64,000 nucleotides of DNA from BRHc4a sp049325055 (GTDB taxonomy: Bacteria > Bacillota > Desulfotomaculia > Desulfotomaculales > Desulfocucumaceae), in NCBI GenBank assembly GCA_049325055.1, contig JBMOPB010000031.1, forward strand, positions 1-64,000, in the 5' to 3' direction. A program made the position numbers and the translations under genes. Below the pieces are notes generated by a model. The model searched no databases, was not told where the DNA came from, and was given only the letters and a program-made list of their open reading frames with translations. The number at the start of each line of letters is the position of its first letter. Position 1 is the stretch's first letter. Of this stretch, positions 25,711-33,938 are shown piece by piece.

Positions 25711-25845
25711 ATGACCAGGGTGGACAATCTGGTAGCCGAACTGGAGAGCCTAAGCCTCGAGGAACTTAAAGAAGTGTTTGACCGTCTCCAGGACGTTTTG
25801 GATTTGCTTGGCTGGATTAAGCTCAACGAGGTTACATTTTATTAA
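25711..25845 (+). CDS. Small hypothetical protein (44 aa)
   Basis: ATG 6 bases after GGGGGTG. The product is a leucine-rich amphipathic helix (VAELESLSLEELKEVFDRL) with a short hydrophobic end. No membrane helix and no known family. A terminator follows at 25901. Confidence 0.55.
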   Translation: MTRVDNLVAELESLSLEELKEVFDRLQDVLDLLGWIKLNEVTFY

Positions 25846-25900
25846 AGAATTTTAATCAAACCGGTCGGGAGGAAAATACAGCCGGTTAAATGAGAACAAA

Positions 25901-25942
25901 CCCGCCAGCAGATTTACTGTTTATTTGGCGGGCTTTATTATT
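25901..25942 (+). terminator. Intrinsic terminator
   Basis: CCCGCCA and TGGCGGG arms with an 18-base loop, then CTTTATTATT; ends the 44-residue gene. Confidence 0.75.
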
Positions 25943-26065
25943 GCGGTAAAACATTGCATTGTCAAATTTTTAACAGACAATCACTTATGATTCTGATTAT
26001 TATTCCAATATGGTTAACCTCTATGACTCTTCTTAAAATACGTTATGAAAGGTGATGGTGTTCAG

Positions 26066-26698
26066 GTGGGTGTAGTAGTCGGTTTCAGCGGCAGCCCCGT
26101 AGTCAACGGCAACATTGACGTCGTAATTAAAGGGATTCTGGACTCGACAGGGCTTCCGGCGGAATTTGTCAAACTCTCCAGGTACGAGATACGGCCGTGT
26201 ATAGGTTGCCTTAAGTGCGCCTCCAGCAACAGGTGCGTACAGAAGGATGACATGAATACTCTTCTGGATAAGATATTGTCCGCCCGGGGCATAGTAGTCG
26301 GGGGGTTCCCTACATATTTCAGCCTCAATGCATTGACCAAAACTTTTCTGGAGAGGTGGTTTCCTCTGAAGCACAAGTTCATGCTGACAGCCGGAAAGTA
26401 CGGAGTTGCCGTTGCCGGAGGATTTAGGGATACAGATAACGTCAGAGAATACCTGACTTCGTTTTTCAAGTGGTTCCGGATGCCGCTTATTGGGAGTATC
26501 ACGGTTCCGGGAAATGCCCCATGCCTTTCATGCGGGTTCGGCGAGGAGTGCTCATATAGCAATGTCCCAATAAACTACGGCTCAAACAGGATTGACCCGG
26601 GAATGTTCCGCTCGGCCTGCAAGGATACCGCGCTGATGAGTGAAGCCAGAAAGCTTGGAAAGGCTTTAAAAGGAAAAATAACAATAATTCAGTCATAG
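26066..26698 (+). CDS. Iron-sulfur flavoprotein (ISF-like)
   Basis: A 210-residue flavodoxin-like protein. It starts with VGVVVGFSGSPVVNGN, the FMN phosphate loop of NADPH-dependent FMN reductase-like folds. The compact cysteine motif CIGCLKCASSNRC (CxxCxxCx5C) near residue 45 fits the 4Fe-4S site of archaeal and clostridial iron-sulfur flavoproteins. A second cysteine pair (CLSCGFGEEC) lies near residue 155. Members transfer electrons from ferredoxin, e.g. to O2 or peroxide. GTG at 26066 is 9 bases after AAAGGTGAT; the ATG at 26045 has no site. Confidence 0.78.
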   Translation: MGVVVGFSGSPVVNGNIDVVIKGILDSTGLPAEFVKLSRYEIRPCIGCLKCASSNRCVQKDDMNTLLDKILSARGIVVGGFPTYFSLNALTKTFLERWFPLKHKFMLTAGKYGVAVAGGFRDTDNVREYLTSFFKWFRMPLIGSITVPGNAPCLSCGFGEECSYSNVPINYGSNRIDPGMFRSACKDTALMSEARKLGKALKGKITIIQS

Positions 26699-26776
26699 TA
26701 AAGAAATATTGGGAAATTACCGGGGTTTGCGCTTTTTAAGGCAGCGAAACCCCTTCGTTTTTTTAGTCTTAAAAAA

Positions 26777-26860
26777 GGGGCTGCCGCCCCTCCGGACGCA
26801 ACGCGTCCTAACCCCGCACTAAAGCAAGAGGGCACACCCCCTACTGAAACCCCCGTGTAA
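26777..26860. repeat. Dispersed three-hairpin repeat, copy B (short)
   Basis: Same order of parts as copies A and C: GGGGC..GCCCC hairpin, GGACG..CGTCC hairpin, AACCCCGCACTAAAGCAAG, GGG..CCC and AAACCCCCGTGTAA. It lacks the 3' ATTATCCACAGAATTCC module. It overlaps the end of the pseudogene next to it. Confidence 0.72.
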
Positions 26861-27238
26861 GTTCCATCCTTTTAGCAGCGGTTTCACAGGCTTTGATTAT
26901 CTCGTTGTTTTCCATTACAGTCTGGTGGGGGCCGGTAAATACATCCTTGACGGCCAGTTCCCGCCTGCCGTTTTTACTGGCCAGGACAACAGTGGCATCC
27001 AAAACTAACAGGATCACGTTAAAATCAGCCGCCGGAACGGCAGAGCCAATGTTTCCCGCAGGTGTCCCCACACGCCTTATGGGAGGTCATCCGATTTCAC
27101 CAACCCCCTTGATATTTTTTGGACTATACCGGTTCCGCTGTTGACTATGACCGCCTTTCCCCGGTTGTCTTCTAACAGGTCAAGGGCTTCTGCAAGTGTA
27201 GCTGGCTTTTGAATTGGGTATTTTTCATGCCATCCACC
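26841..27238 (-). pseudogene. Molybdenum hydroxylase FAD-binding subunit (CoxM/XdhB-like), decayed
   Basis: Remnant of an FAD-binding subunit. One frame reads YPIQKPATLAEALDLLEDNR, the usual start of the family; another frame 3' of it reads VGTPAGNIGSAVPAADFNV, the FAD-binding motif. The two parts are in different frames with material missing between them, and the ATG is out of frame with the first part, as if one A had been lost from an A-run. The 3' end runs into repeat copy B. It lay downstream of the CoxL-like remnant, matching a coxL/coxM-type order. Confidence 0.75.
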
Positions 27239-27263
27239 TTCCTAACCATTATCTCTAGACACG

Positions 27264-27990
27264 TTAATCGCTGCCAAGACATGCCGGGGTGTAAGCGGGA
27301 TTACATTTATTTTGATGCCGGTGGCGTCGTAAAAGGCGTTTCTGATAGCTGGCGCGAAGGGAACCACGGCCACGTTTAATTATCCCGTCCCCTCTCTCAA
27401 AGGGCTGATCCCAGTTCATCCTTTCCTTGACTTTGGCTATACATTCCTCAAGGCCTAATCCGCGGTTTTTCTTCATTATCTGGCCGAAAATGGTCCTGTC
27501 CCCGTCTTTTAATATATTCTTCAGCCTGATTTCTATGGGGTCCATGTTTTGCCTTCTGGCCATTTCATCTATCTGACACTCCACGGCAAAGGTTGCCTGG
27601 GGCACTCCGAATCCCTCAACATCTACGGCTATTATTTTTCCTTCCCTGGCAGCCGCCATCCTGTGCCTGATATACGTGGCATGGCGTTTGCCTGTGGTTG
27701 CCTCCGAATCCCCCTCCCACCACCGGGCAAAGCACCCTCAGCTTATTGTGGGGGATTCCAAAAACCGGGGCTAGGCAGCGCTTGGTAGCATACACCGCCT
27801 GCTGAGGGCTGATCAGGGTAAGCCCTCCGGTCATGGGGTCCGGCACGGCAATACAGATATCACACTCCAGATAACAGTGTTCCACCATTGGGGTTTCATA
27901 GTAGTTTTCAATTATGATATCGGCCTCGGCGAAGGCCTTGTCGACATCCCCTTTATGCAGCGGCAAAACAGTTAAAATATTTCCTCTTTC
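27264..27990 (-). pseudogene. Molybdenum hydroxylase large subunit (CoxL/XdhA-like), decayed
   Basis: Two frame-shifted remnants of a molybdopterin-binding subunit: HKGDVDKAFAEADIIIENYY and CPVVGGGFGGNHR in one frame, then FAVECQIDEMARRQNMDPIE in the next frame. These match consecutive parts of xanthine dehydrogenase / CO dehydrogenase-type large subunits, which normally have 700+ residues, so both ends are lost and a frameshift lies near 27640. It follows mmsA on the same strand with ~20-45 bp between them. Confidence 0.8.
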
Positions 27991-28010
27991 GGCCCTCCTT
28001 TAAACCGTTT

Positions 28011-29528
28011 TTAAGTCCTTGATATGGTCCCATCCCAGGTACTTATCTTGGTAACCTTCATGTCCTCCTCGCTGAACCACCTGGAGGTTACACATTTGGC
28101 CTCTGTGTAGAAGGCCACCCCGTCCCTGCCCATCACGTGCAGGTCCCCGAAGAAGGAGTTCTTGTGCCCTGAGAAGGGGAAGTAGGAAACCGGTACCGGT
28201 ATGCCCACGTTTATCCCTACCATCCCGCCGTGTGTCCGGCGGGCGAACTCCCGGGCGTAGTAGCCATTCTGGGTAAATATGCAGGAACCGTTGGCAAACT
28301 CGCTGGCGTTCATTATGGCCAGCCCATCCTCGAAGTCCTTCACCCTCTTAATGCAGGCCACCGGGCCGAATATCTCCTTATCACCCACGCTCATTCCCGG
28401 CTTTACGTGGTCCAGTATTGTCGGGCCGATGAAGTAGCCCCCCTCGAACCCCGGCACCACTAAGTCCCGGCCGTCCAGAACTATCTGGGCCCCCTCTTCG
28501 ATACCTTTATTGATCCAGTCTATGACCGATTTTTTATGTTCCGCCGAAACCACCGGCCCCAGTTCGGTTTCGGGGTGGTAAGCGCAGCCAACCTTCCTCT
28601 GGCTGGCGAACTTGACGAAGTAGGAGAGGAACTCGTCGGCCACCGACTCCTCCACGCACAGCACAGGCAACGCCATACAGCGCATCCCGGCACACCCAAG
28701 GCTAGAGTTGATTATCCCCAGGGCGGCCCTCTCCAGGGCGGCGTCCTTTAAAACCAGCCCGTGGTTCTTGGCCTCGCATAGGGCCTGCACCCGCTTGCCG
28801 TGGGCCGCCGCTATTGAGTATATGTGCCTTCCCACCGAGGTGGAACCCACGTACGATATTCCCTTTATGTCGGGGTGTTTGAGCAGCAGTTCGGCCTCGC
28901 TGCGGCTACAGGTGACCAGGTTGACTACTCCCGGGGGCAGCCCGGCCTCGATCAGCAGTTCCAGCATTCGCGTGGCGGTCTGGGGCACTAGGCTGGCAGC
29001 CTTGAGCACGAAGGTGTTTCCGGTGGTAATGCACAGGGGCAGCATCCAGCCAAAGGGTATCATGGCCGGGAAGTTAAAGGGGACTATTCCGGCGAAAACC
29101 CCTATGGGCTCCCGGTACATGACGGTGTCGTGGCCGGTAGAGACGTTCATCAGGGAGTCCCCTTGCATTAGCACAGGGGCGGCGCAGGCCAGTTCCACCA
29201 CCTCTATGGCCTTGAGCACATCCCCTCTAGCCTCCTCCAGGTTTTTACCCAGTTCCATGGAGACCATCAGGGTCAGCTCGTCCAGGTGGGCGTCCAGTAT
29301 GGCCCTGAATTTAAACATCAATTCCGTCCTTTTCTGCACGGGGGTCTGGGACCAAGCCGGGAAGGCCTTTTTAGCGGCCTCTACCGCTGAATTGACCTCC
29401 TCTACGGTGCAGCAGGGAGCCTCGGCCATCAATTCACCAGTGCTGGAGTTGGTCACCGGCATGTATTTGCCGGTGGTGGATTCCTTCCACTCGTTGTTTA
29501 CGCAGTACCTCAGTCTTCTGACAACCAT
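28011..29528 (-). CDS. mmsA: CoA-acylating methylmalonate-semialdehyde dehydrogenase
   Basis: A 505-residue aldehyde dehydrogenase of the MmsA/IolA type, converting methylmalonate- or malonate-semialdehyde to propionyl- or acetyl-CoA with NAD+. Seen motifs: FNFPAMIPFGWMLPLCITTG (MMSDH-specific), VGSTSVGRHIY, and the catalytic cysteine in GCAGMRCMAL. Odd: the usual LGGAKNH reads LCEAKNH here. The ATG at 29528 follows AAGGGG by 6-7 bases; a GTG six codons earlier lacks a site. It has a sigma-54 type promoter upstream and two decayed Mo-hydroxylase genes downstream, probably the rest of its operon. Confidence 0.9.
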   Translation of the reverse strand: MVVRRLRYCVNNEWKESTTGKYMPVTNSSTGELMAEAPCCTVEEVNSAVEAAKKAFPAWSQTPVQKRTELMFKFRAILDAHLDELTLMVSMELGKNLEEARGDVLKAIEVVELACAAPVLMQGDSLMNVSTGHDTVMYREPIGVFAGIVPFNFPAMIPFGWMLPLCITTGNTFVLKAASLVPQTATRMLELLIEAGLPPGVVNLVTCSRSEAELLLKHPDIKGISYVGSTSVGRHIYSIAAAHGKRVQALCEAKNHGLVLKDAALERAALGIINSSLGCAGMRCMALPVLCVEESVADEFLSYFVKFASQRKVGCAYHPETELGPVVSAEHKKSVIDWINKGIEEGAQIVLDGRDLVVPGFEGGYFIGPTILDHVKPGMSVGDKEIFGPVACIKRVKDFEDGLAIMNASEFANGSCIFTQNGYYAREFARRTHGGMVGINVGIPVPVSYFPFSGHKNSFFGDLHVMGRDGVAFYTEAKCVTSRWFSEEDMKVTKISTWDGTISRT

Positions 29529-29614
29529 CTTATTTCCCCTTTCCACATACTTTTAAAGTTTTTGATTATTTAACTTATTATTAAAACCTTACTCAATTCT
29601 AAATATTAATACAC

Positions 29615-29629
29615 GCAAAATATGTACCA
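29615..29629 (-). promoter_or_regulatory. Sigma-54 (-24/-12) promoter of mmsA
   Basis: On the minus strand TGGTAC-ATATT-TTGC: GG and GC separated by exactly 10 bases, matching the sigma-54 consensus TGGCAC-N5-TTGC with one change. It lies ~87 bp before the mmsA start, and a sigma-54 activator gene is its immediate upstream neighbour, which strongly supports it. Confidence 0.8.
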
Positions 29630-29662
29630 CCGTTAACACCTGAATTGGAACAGCCCAACAAC

Positions 29663-29754
29663 AAAGGGGTGTCGAAATATCCGACACCCCTTTAATAAGA
29701 ATATTTTTTTCAACGATCTTTGGGTTAATGAGATTTGTTTGGTTTTCCGACACC
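29663..29754. promoter_or_regulatory. Palindrome and half-site: likely activator binding sites
   Basis: A long palindrome (AAAGGGGTGTCG-AAATA-TCCGACACCCCTTT, 29663-29693) lies ~40-60 bp upstream of the sigma-54 promoter, and its half TCCGACACC is repeated at 29746-29754, ~120 bp upstream. These distances fit enhancer sites for a sigma-54 activator. The palindrome could also end transcription of the activator gene, although the T-tract on the minus strand is poor. Confidence 0.5.
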
Positions 29755-29777
29755 TGTCTCTTTTTCCAACACGAGGC

Positions 29778-31118
29778 CTAGCGGTAAAGCCCATATTTTT
29801 TTAACTTGTCATAAAGAGTAGATCGGTTTATCCCAAGGATCTGAGCAGCCTGCTTTTTATTGCCATTGGTCAAGCTCAGGGCAGAAACCAGTTTTTCTCT
29901 TTCAATATCAGCGGTAAATGTTTTTAACGGTTTTGTAATATAGTCACTGGAGCCGTGTTGGACCAATATATTTTGAGGAATATCATTTGTCGTCAGGGTA
30001 TCTCCTTCCGACAGGCTAATCATTTTTTCAAGCGTGTTATACAGTTCCCTGACATTCCCGGGCCAGTTGTATGATTGTAAAATGGAAAGCGTCTCAGCCT
30101 CCACTCTTTTAAGCGGCAGTTTATTCTCGGCAGCTATCATTTTTAGGAAATGTTCCACCAGCAAGGGAATGTCCTCTTTTCTTTCACGAAGGGGGCGTAT
30201 GTAAACGGAAACCACGTTAATCCTGAAGTATAGGTCTTCCCTGAATTGCCCCCTGGTGATCATTTCTTCAAGGTTTTTATTGGTGGCTGCAATTATTCTT
30301 ACATCAAGTTTTATGGGCTTTATACCGCCTACCCTTTCGATCTCTTTTTCCTGAAGGGCCCTGAGGGTTTTAGCCTGCATGGACAGAGGCATGTCGCCAA
30401 TTTCATCCAGGAATATGGTACCTCCATTGGCCAATTCCAGTTTACCAATCTTTCCGGACCTTCTAGCGTCCGTAAAAGCTCCTCCTTCGTAGCCAAACAA
30501 TTCGGCTTCCAACAGGTTTTCGGGAATGGCCGCACAATTAAGCCTGACAAAAGGACCGGATGATCTCGGGCTTATTTTTTGAATGGCATGGGCAAGCAAT
30601 TCTTTGCCTACACCGCTTTCACCTCTGATCAATATAGTTACATTGGTGCAGGCTACTTTTTCGATAACCTTTTTTAACTTTAACATCTCGGAGTTACAGG
30701 TTATAAAATCATCTAGGCTGTATTTAGTATTGGCAAGCTGGTTTTCAATGTAGTTGAACTTTATTTCGTATTTATAGGCAATATTGTCTATTTCCGCTTT
30801 GTCCTTAAACAAAACTTTACATACACCGGCCACTATTTTTCCATCACTATATATTGGTATTCTCTGAACTATTACGTTTTTTCCATTTATAAACTGGACT
30901 TCCCCTATTTCCGGAATACCTGTCCTTAAAACAATGGGCATTCTTGTAGTTTCGATTACCTCTGATATATGCCTTCCGATTATTTCCTCCTTTTTCATGC
31001 CTAGCAAATCTTCATAAGCCTTGTTTATAAACACTATGATACCGTTTTCATCAACTATCAACGTACCTTCAACAGCAGTTTCCATTACGCTCTCAAGCAC
31101 CACTTTAAGGTCAAGCAT
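29778..31118 (-). CDS. Sigma-54-dependent transcriptional activator with PAS domain
   Basis: A 446-residue activator: an N-terminal PAS sensor (residues ~10-110, GTLIVDENGIIVFINKAYE), an AAA+ motor (~135-375) with Walker A GESGVGKE and Walker B GGTIFLDEIGDM, and a C-terminal Fis helix-turn-helix (KKQAAQILGINRSTLYDKL). The sigma-54 contact loop reads GAFTDA instead of the usual GAFTGA. The PAS domain senses an unknown small signal. It is transcribed toward mmsA, whose sigma-54 promoter it probably drives. The ATG at 31118 follows GGGGTG by 10 bases; an ATG six codons earlier has no site. Confidence 0.92.
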   Translation of the reverse strand: MLDLKVVLESVMETAVEGTLIVDENGIIVFINKAYEDLLGMKKEEIIGRHISEVIETTRMPIVLRTGIPEIGEVQFINGKNVIVQRIPIYSDGKIVAGVCKVLFKDKAEIDNIAYKYEIKFNYIENQLANTKYSLDDFITCNSEMLKLKKVIEKVACTNVTILIRGESGVGKELLAHAIQKISPRSSGPFVRLNCAAIPENLLEAELFGYEGGAFTDARRSGKIGKLELANGGTIFLDEIGDMPLSMQAKTLRALQEKEIERVGGIKPIKLDVRIIAATNKNLEEMITRGQFREDLYFRINVVSVYIRPLRERKEDIPLLVEHFLKMIAAENKLPLKRVEAETLSILQSYNWPGNVRELYNTLEKMISLSEGDTLTTNDIPQNILVQHGSSDYITKPLKTFTADIEREKLVSALSLTNGNKKQAAQILGINRSTLYDKLKKYGLYR

Positions 31119-31344
31119 ACTGAGCGTACACCCCATTCAAAATAAATTAAAAAATAACGAAAATTATAAATCTATATATAATTTACCAGAAAACATAACC
31201 TAAGACAAATTACATATTGGCCAATCTAAAGTGCTTGGCGGGCACTGCCTGTCCAGCGGGCCCCCGCTTCTCCTCAATTCCCCGGGAAAATACAGCATAG
31301 CCACCCCATATTGACATAAAATCATTTTACAGAACCCGCAGCCC

Positions 31345-31380
31345 ATAAAAAAATACCCCACCGGACGGCGGGGTTTTAAA
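31345..31380. terminator. Intrinsic terminator (both orientations)
   Basis: ACCCC.CCG-GA-CGG.GGGGT stem with A-run on one side and TTTTAAAA on the other. On the minus strand it is followed by ATTTTTTT. Confidence 0.7.
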
Positions 31381-31458
31381 AGAGATTTAGGAGGCTGGTT
31401 TACTGCCTGATGCAGCATTATTATTTTAACCCCGCGCAAAACTTTTTATCCTTTTCTA

Positions 31459-31488
31459 ACAAAAATCCCGCCCTTCTCAAGGGCGGGC
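31459..31488 (-). terminator. Intrinsic terminator, minus strand
   Basis: Perfect 9-bp stem CCCGCCCTT-CTC-AAGGGCGGG followed on the minus strand by ATTTTTG. No minus-strand gene is evident upstream of it, so what it terminates is unclear. Confidence 0.7.
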
Positions 31489-31738
31489 AGAAAAGGAAAG
31501 AGTGAATTAATCCCGATTATTCATATTATTCCCACCGCTTTAGCCTCATAAACATTACCATCTCTCACTTGCATAATTTTTTTAATATTCCGCCTTTACC
31601 TTAAAATAACAAAAATCAATAATAATTAACGTCACAACATGTATTCCTCAAGTTATTTCAATGATTAGAAGGATTTTGTGATTATGACGGCAAATTAATT
31701 AAATTTATATTTTTAATTGTGTAATAAGGTGAATGGAA

Positions 31739-33079
31739 ATGATAGACTACCTGATCTGCGGTGGAGATCTGATAACATCCAGCGGTACGGTGCCCAACAC
31801 CGGGCTCCTGGTAACCAGGGGGAAACTGGCGGTTCCGGGAGCACTGAGGCCCGAAAATCTCTATGCGGGACTCTCTTGCTCTATTGGCCGGCCCCGTCCG
31901 GGAATACCGCCTGCTATGGCAGCAGCAAAACAGCTGAATGAACAGAAGTGCTGCTGCAATGAACCCTGTAACCAGGAATGTGTAAAGATAGACGCAGAGG
32001 GAATGTATATCGCCCCCGGTTTTATCGACATGCACGTGCACGGCGGAAACGGCTACGACGTCCTTGACGGATCCTCCAAATCCATAAGGGAAATAGCCGC
32101 CTTCCACGTTAAAGGGGGAACCACCTCTTTTCTGGCCACTGTGGCTCCGGCCCCGGTAAATAAACTGGTAAAAGTGTTATCCATAATAAACGCCCTTACC
32201 CTGAGAAATACCGAAGGCGCCCAACTTCTGGGCGCCCATATGGAAGGCCCCTACCTCAACCCGAACCGCGCGGGCGCCATCAACCCGTCCAATCTGAAGG
32301 ACCCTGATACAAAAGAAATGTCGGAGTTTATTTCTCTTTGCGAAGGATCGTTAAAAATGATCACCGTGGCACCGGAATTACCGGGCTGTAAAGCTATGAT
32401 AAAGATGCTGGTTCAGGAAGGAATAGTGGTGGCGGCAGGGCATTCCGAAGCCACGTATGAAATTGCCATGTCTTCTTTCAACGCCGGCGTAAAACACGCC
32501 GTACACCTGTTCAACGCCTCAGCCCCGCTGCATCACAGAGAACCCGGACTGGTGGGGGCAGTGCTGGCAAGCAGGGAAATAAACGCTGAAATCATCGCCG
32601 ACGGGCACCACCTGCACCCTTCCATGCTCAAGCTGCTGCGTTCCGTTAAAGGAAACAGGGGGCTGACCCTGGCCACCGACGCAATCTGCGCAGCCGGGAT
32701 GCCGGACGGGGAGTATACTTTCAACGGCCGCAAAGTATCCATGACAGGCAAAAAAATAACCCTGCCCAACGGCTCAATGGCAGGAAGCTCACTTACCATG
32801 ATAGATGCTGTAAAGAACATGGTAAAGCTGGCTGAAGTGCCCCTTCATGAAGCCATCCGCATGGCCAGCCTGAACCCGGCCCGGCTTCTGGGTAAAGAAA
32901 GCTCCAAGGGGGCCCTGGCTCCAGGGATGGATGCCGATATCGTGCTGCTGGATAAAGATCTTAATGTCAAGCTGACCATGGTAAATGGTGAAGTGGTTTA
33001 CAACCGGCTTGCCCCCCTGCAGAGCAAAGAAGGAGTAAAGGTAAACTCCAGGCAGGCGTTAATGGTTAGTATTCCATGA
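31739..33079 (+). CDS. nagA: N-acetylglucosamine-6-phosphate deacetylase
   Basis: A 446-residue amidohydrolase that deacetylates GlcNAc-6-phosphate to glucosamine-6-phosphate. Metal and substrate residues are visible: IDMHVHGG, GAHMEGPYLNP (metal-ligand Glu), VAAGHSEAT, KHAVHLFNA and TLATDAICAAG (catalytic Asp). Odd: an insertion of ~45 residues (~44-88) between the first strands and the HVHGG motif, ending in the Cys-rich CCCNEPCNQEC. The ATG at 31739 follows AAGGTG by 7 bases; the ATG two codons earlier is only one base from it. No nagB or PTS gene is adjacent. Confidence 0.9.
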   Translation: MIDYLICGGDLITSSGTVPNTGLLVTRGKLAVPGALRPENLYAGLSCSIGRPRPGIPPAMAAAKQLNEQKCCCNEPCNQECVKIDAEGMYIAPGFIDMHVHGGNGYDVLDGSSKSIREIAAFHVKGGTTSFLATVAPAPVNKLVKVLSIINALTLRNTEGAQLLGAHMEGPYLNPNRAGAINPSNLKDPDTKEMSEFISLCEGSLKMITVAPELPGCKAMIKMLVQEGIVVAAGHSEATYEIAMSSFNAGVKHAVHLFNASAPLHHREPGLVGAVLASREINAEIIADGHHLHPSMLKLLRSVKGNRGLTLATDAICAAGMPDGEYTFNGRKVSMTGKKITLPNGSMAGSSLTMIDAVKNMVKLAEVPLHEAIRMASLNPARLLGKESSKGALAPGMDADIVLLDKDLNVKLTMVNGEVVYNRLAPLQSKEGVKVNSRQALMVSIP

Positions 33080-33185
33080 AAAGCTATCCCGTCGGAATCC
33101 AAGAGTCAGAATCAGAATACAATCGCATTCATAGAGGGCTGAGAAGTCATAAGGCCGGCTGCCTTCCCGGAGGCTGGCTACCCGC

Positions 33186-33938
33186 TTATCGGCCGGAACC
33201 TATCAGCCGGTTCAGCATAACTTGGTTTGCCGAGTTTTCAAGGCTGTCGTCCAAGGGCTCCAGCCGAGCTTCGCCGTATTTTCGTTTCAGCGCGCTGGAT
33301 ATAAGATAATCAGTAACAAAGGGATTCTTGGGAAGAAAGGGTCCGTGCAGGTACGTGCAGATCACGTTTTTGTACCGGGCCCCTTCCATTTTGTCGTCAC
33401 CGTTGTTTCCATGTCCGGCCAGCACCCTGCCCAGAGGTTCCAGATTACCAAGGCGGGTACGGCCGGAATGGTTTTCAAAGCCGGTAACCATTTTTCTTAT
33501 TCCCCCCAGATCAACTTCCAGTGCAACATTGCCTATGAGCCTGGTCTGCCCTCCTTCGGTATGGAGGTCCAGTATTCCGAGGCCCGGTATTACTTCTCCG
33601 GTAAGGGTTTTATAATATTTTCCCAAAAGCTGGTAGCCGCCGCAGATTGCCAGAACCACCAGCCCGTCCTCAATGGCCTTCTGCAATTGGCCCGACCTTT
33701 GCATAAGGTCCGCGGCCATCAGGTTCTGCTCCCTGTCCGACCCTCCGCCGAGAAAGACAAAATCCATCTGGCTGTAGCTAACCTTATCTCCTATATTCAC
33801 CTGAAACAATTCCACATCAATGTTCCGCCACTGGCACCGCCTGCTGAAAGCCATTATATTTCCCCTGTCACCATACAGGTTCAAAAGGTCAGGATACATG
33901 TGGCAGACGTTTAGCTTGAGTTTGATCCCTTTGGGCAT
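33186..33938 (-). CDS. gatD: Lipid II isoglutaminyl synthase, glutamine amidotransferase subunit GatD
   Basis: A 250-residue type-1 glutamine amidotransferase of the CobB/CobQ-like class. It supplies ammonia to MurT for amidation of the D-Glu residue of lipid II. The nucleophile is in AICGGYQLLG; the FLGGGSDREQ and ENHSGRT segments are typical of GatD. The catalytic His lies in CTYLHGPFLPKNP. The gene overlaps the end of murT by 50 bp on the same strand, the usual murT-gatD pair. Confidence 0.93.
   Translation of the reverse strand: MPKGIKLKLNVCHMYPDLLNLYGDRGNIMAFSRRCQWRNIDVELFQVNIGDKVSYSQMDFVFLGGGSDREQNLMAADLMQRSGQLQKAIEDGLVVLAICGGYQLLGKYYKTLTGEVIPGLGILDLHTEGGQTRLIGNVALEVDLGGIRKMVTGFENHSGRTRLGNLEPLGRVLAGHGNNGDDKMEGARYKNVICTYLHGPFLPKNPFVTDYLISSALKRKYGEARLEPLDDSLENSANQVMLNRLIGSGR

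Larger units (their letters stand above)
31119..31738. other. 620-bp gap without a convincing gene
   Basis: Between the divergent sigma-54 activator and nagA. It holds two strong terminators (31345-31380, 31459-31488) and otherwise AT-rich sequence. A 79-codon minus-strand frame at 31200-31439 reads through the first terminator and looks spurious. Confidence 0.6.

Noticed and set aside
29663..29693. Palindrome as only a terminator of the activator gene
   Set aside because: The U-tract on the minus strand is poor, and the half-site recurs at 29746, so binding-site use is at least as likely; recorded as regulatory with that caveat.
31200..31439. 79-codon minus-strand frame between the activator and nagA
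   Set aside because: It reads through a terminator hairpin, has no ribosome site and odd composition.
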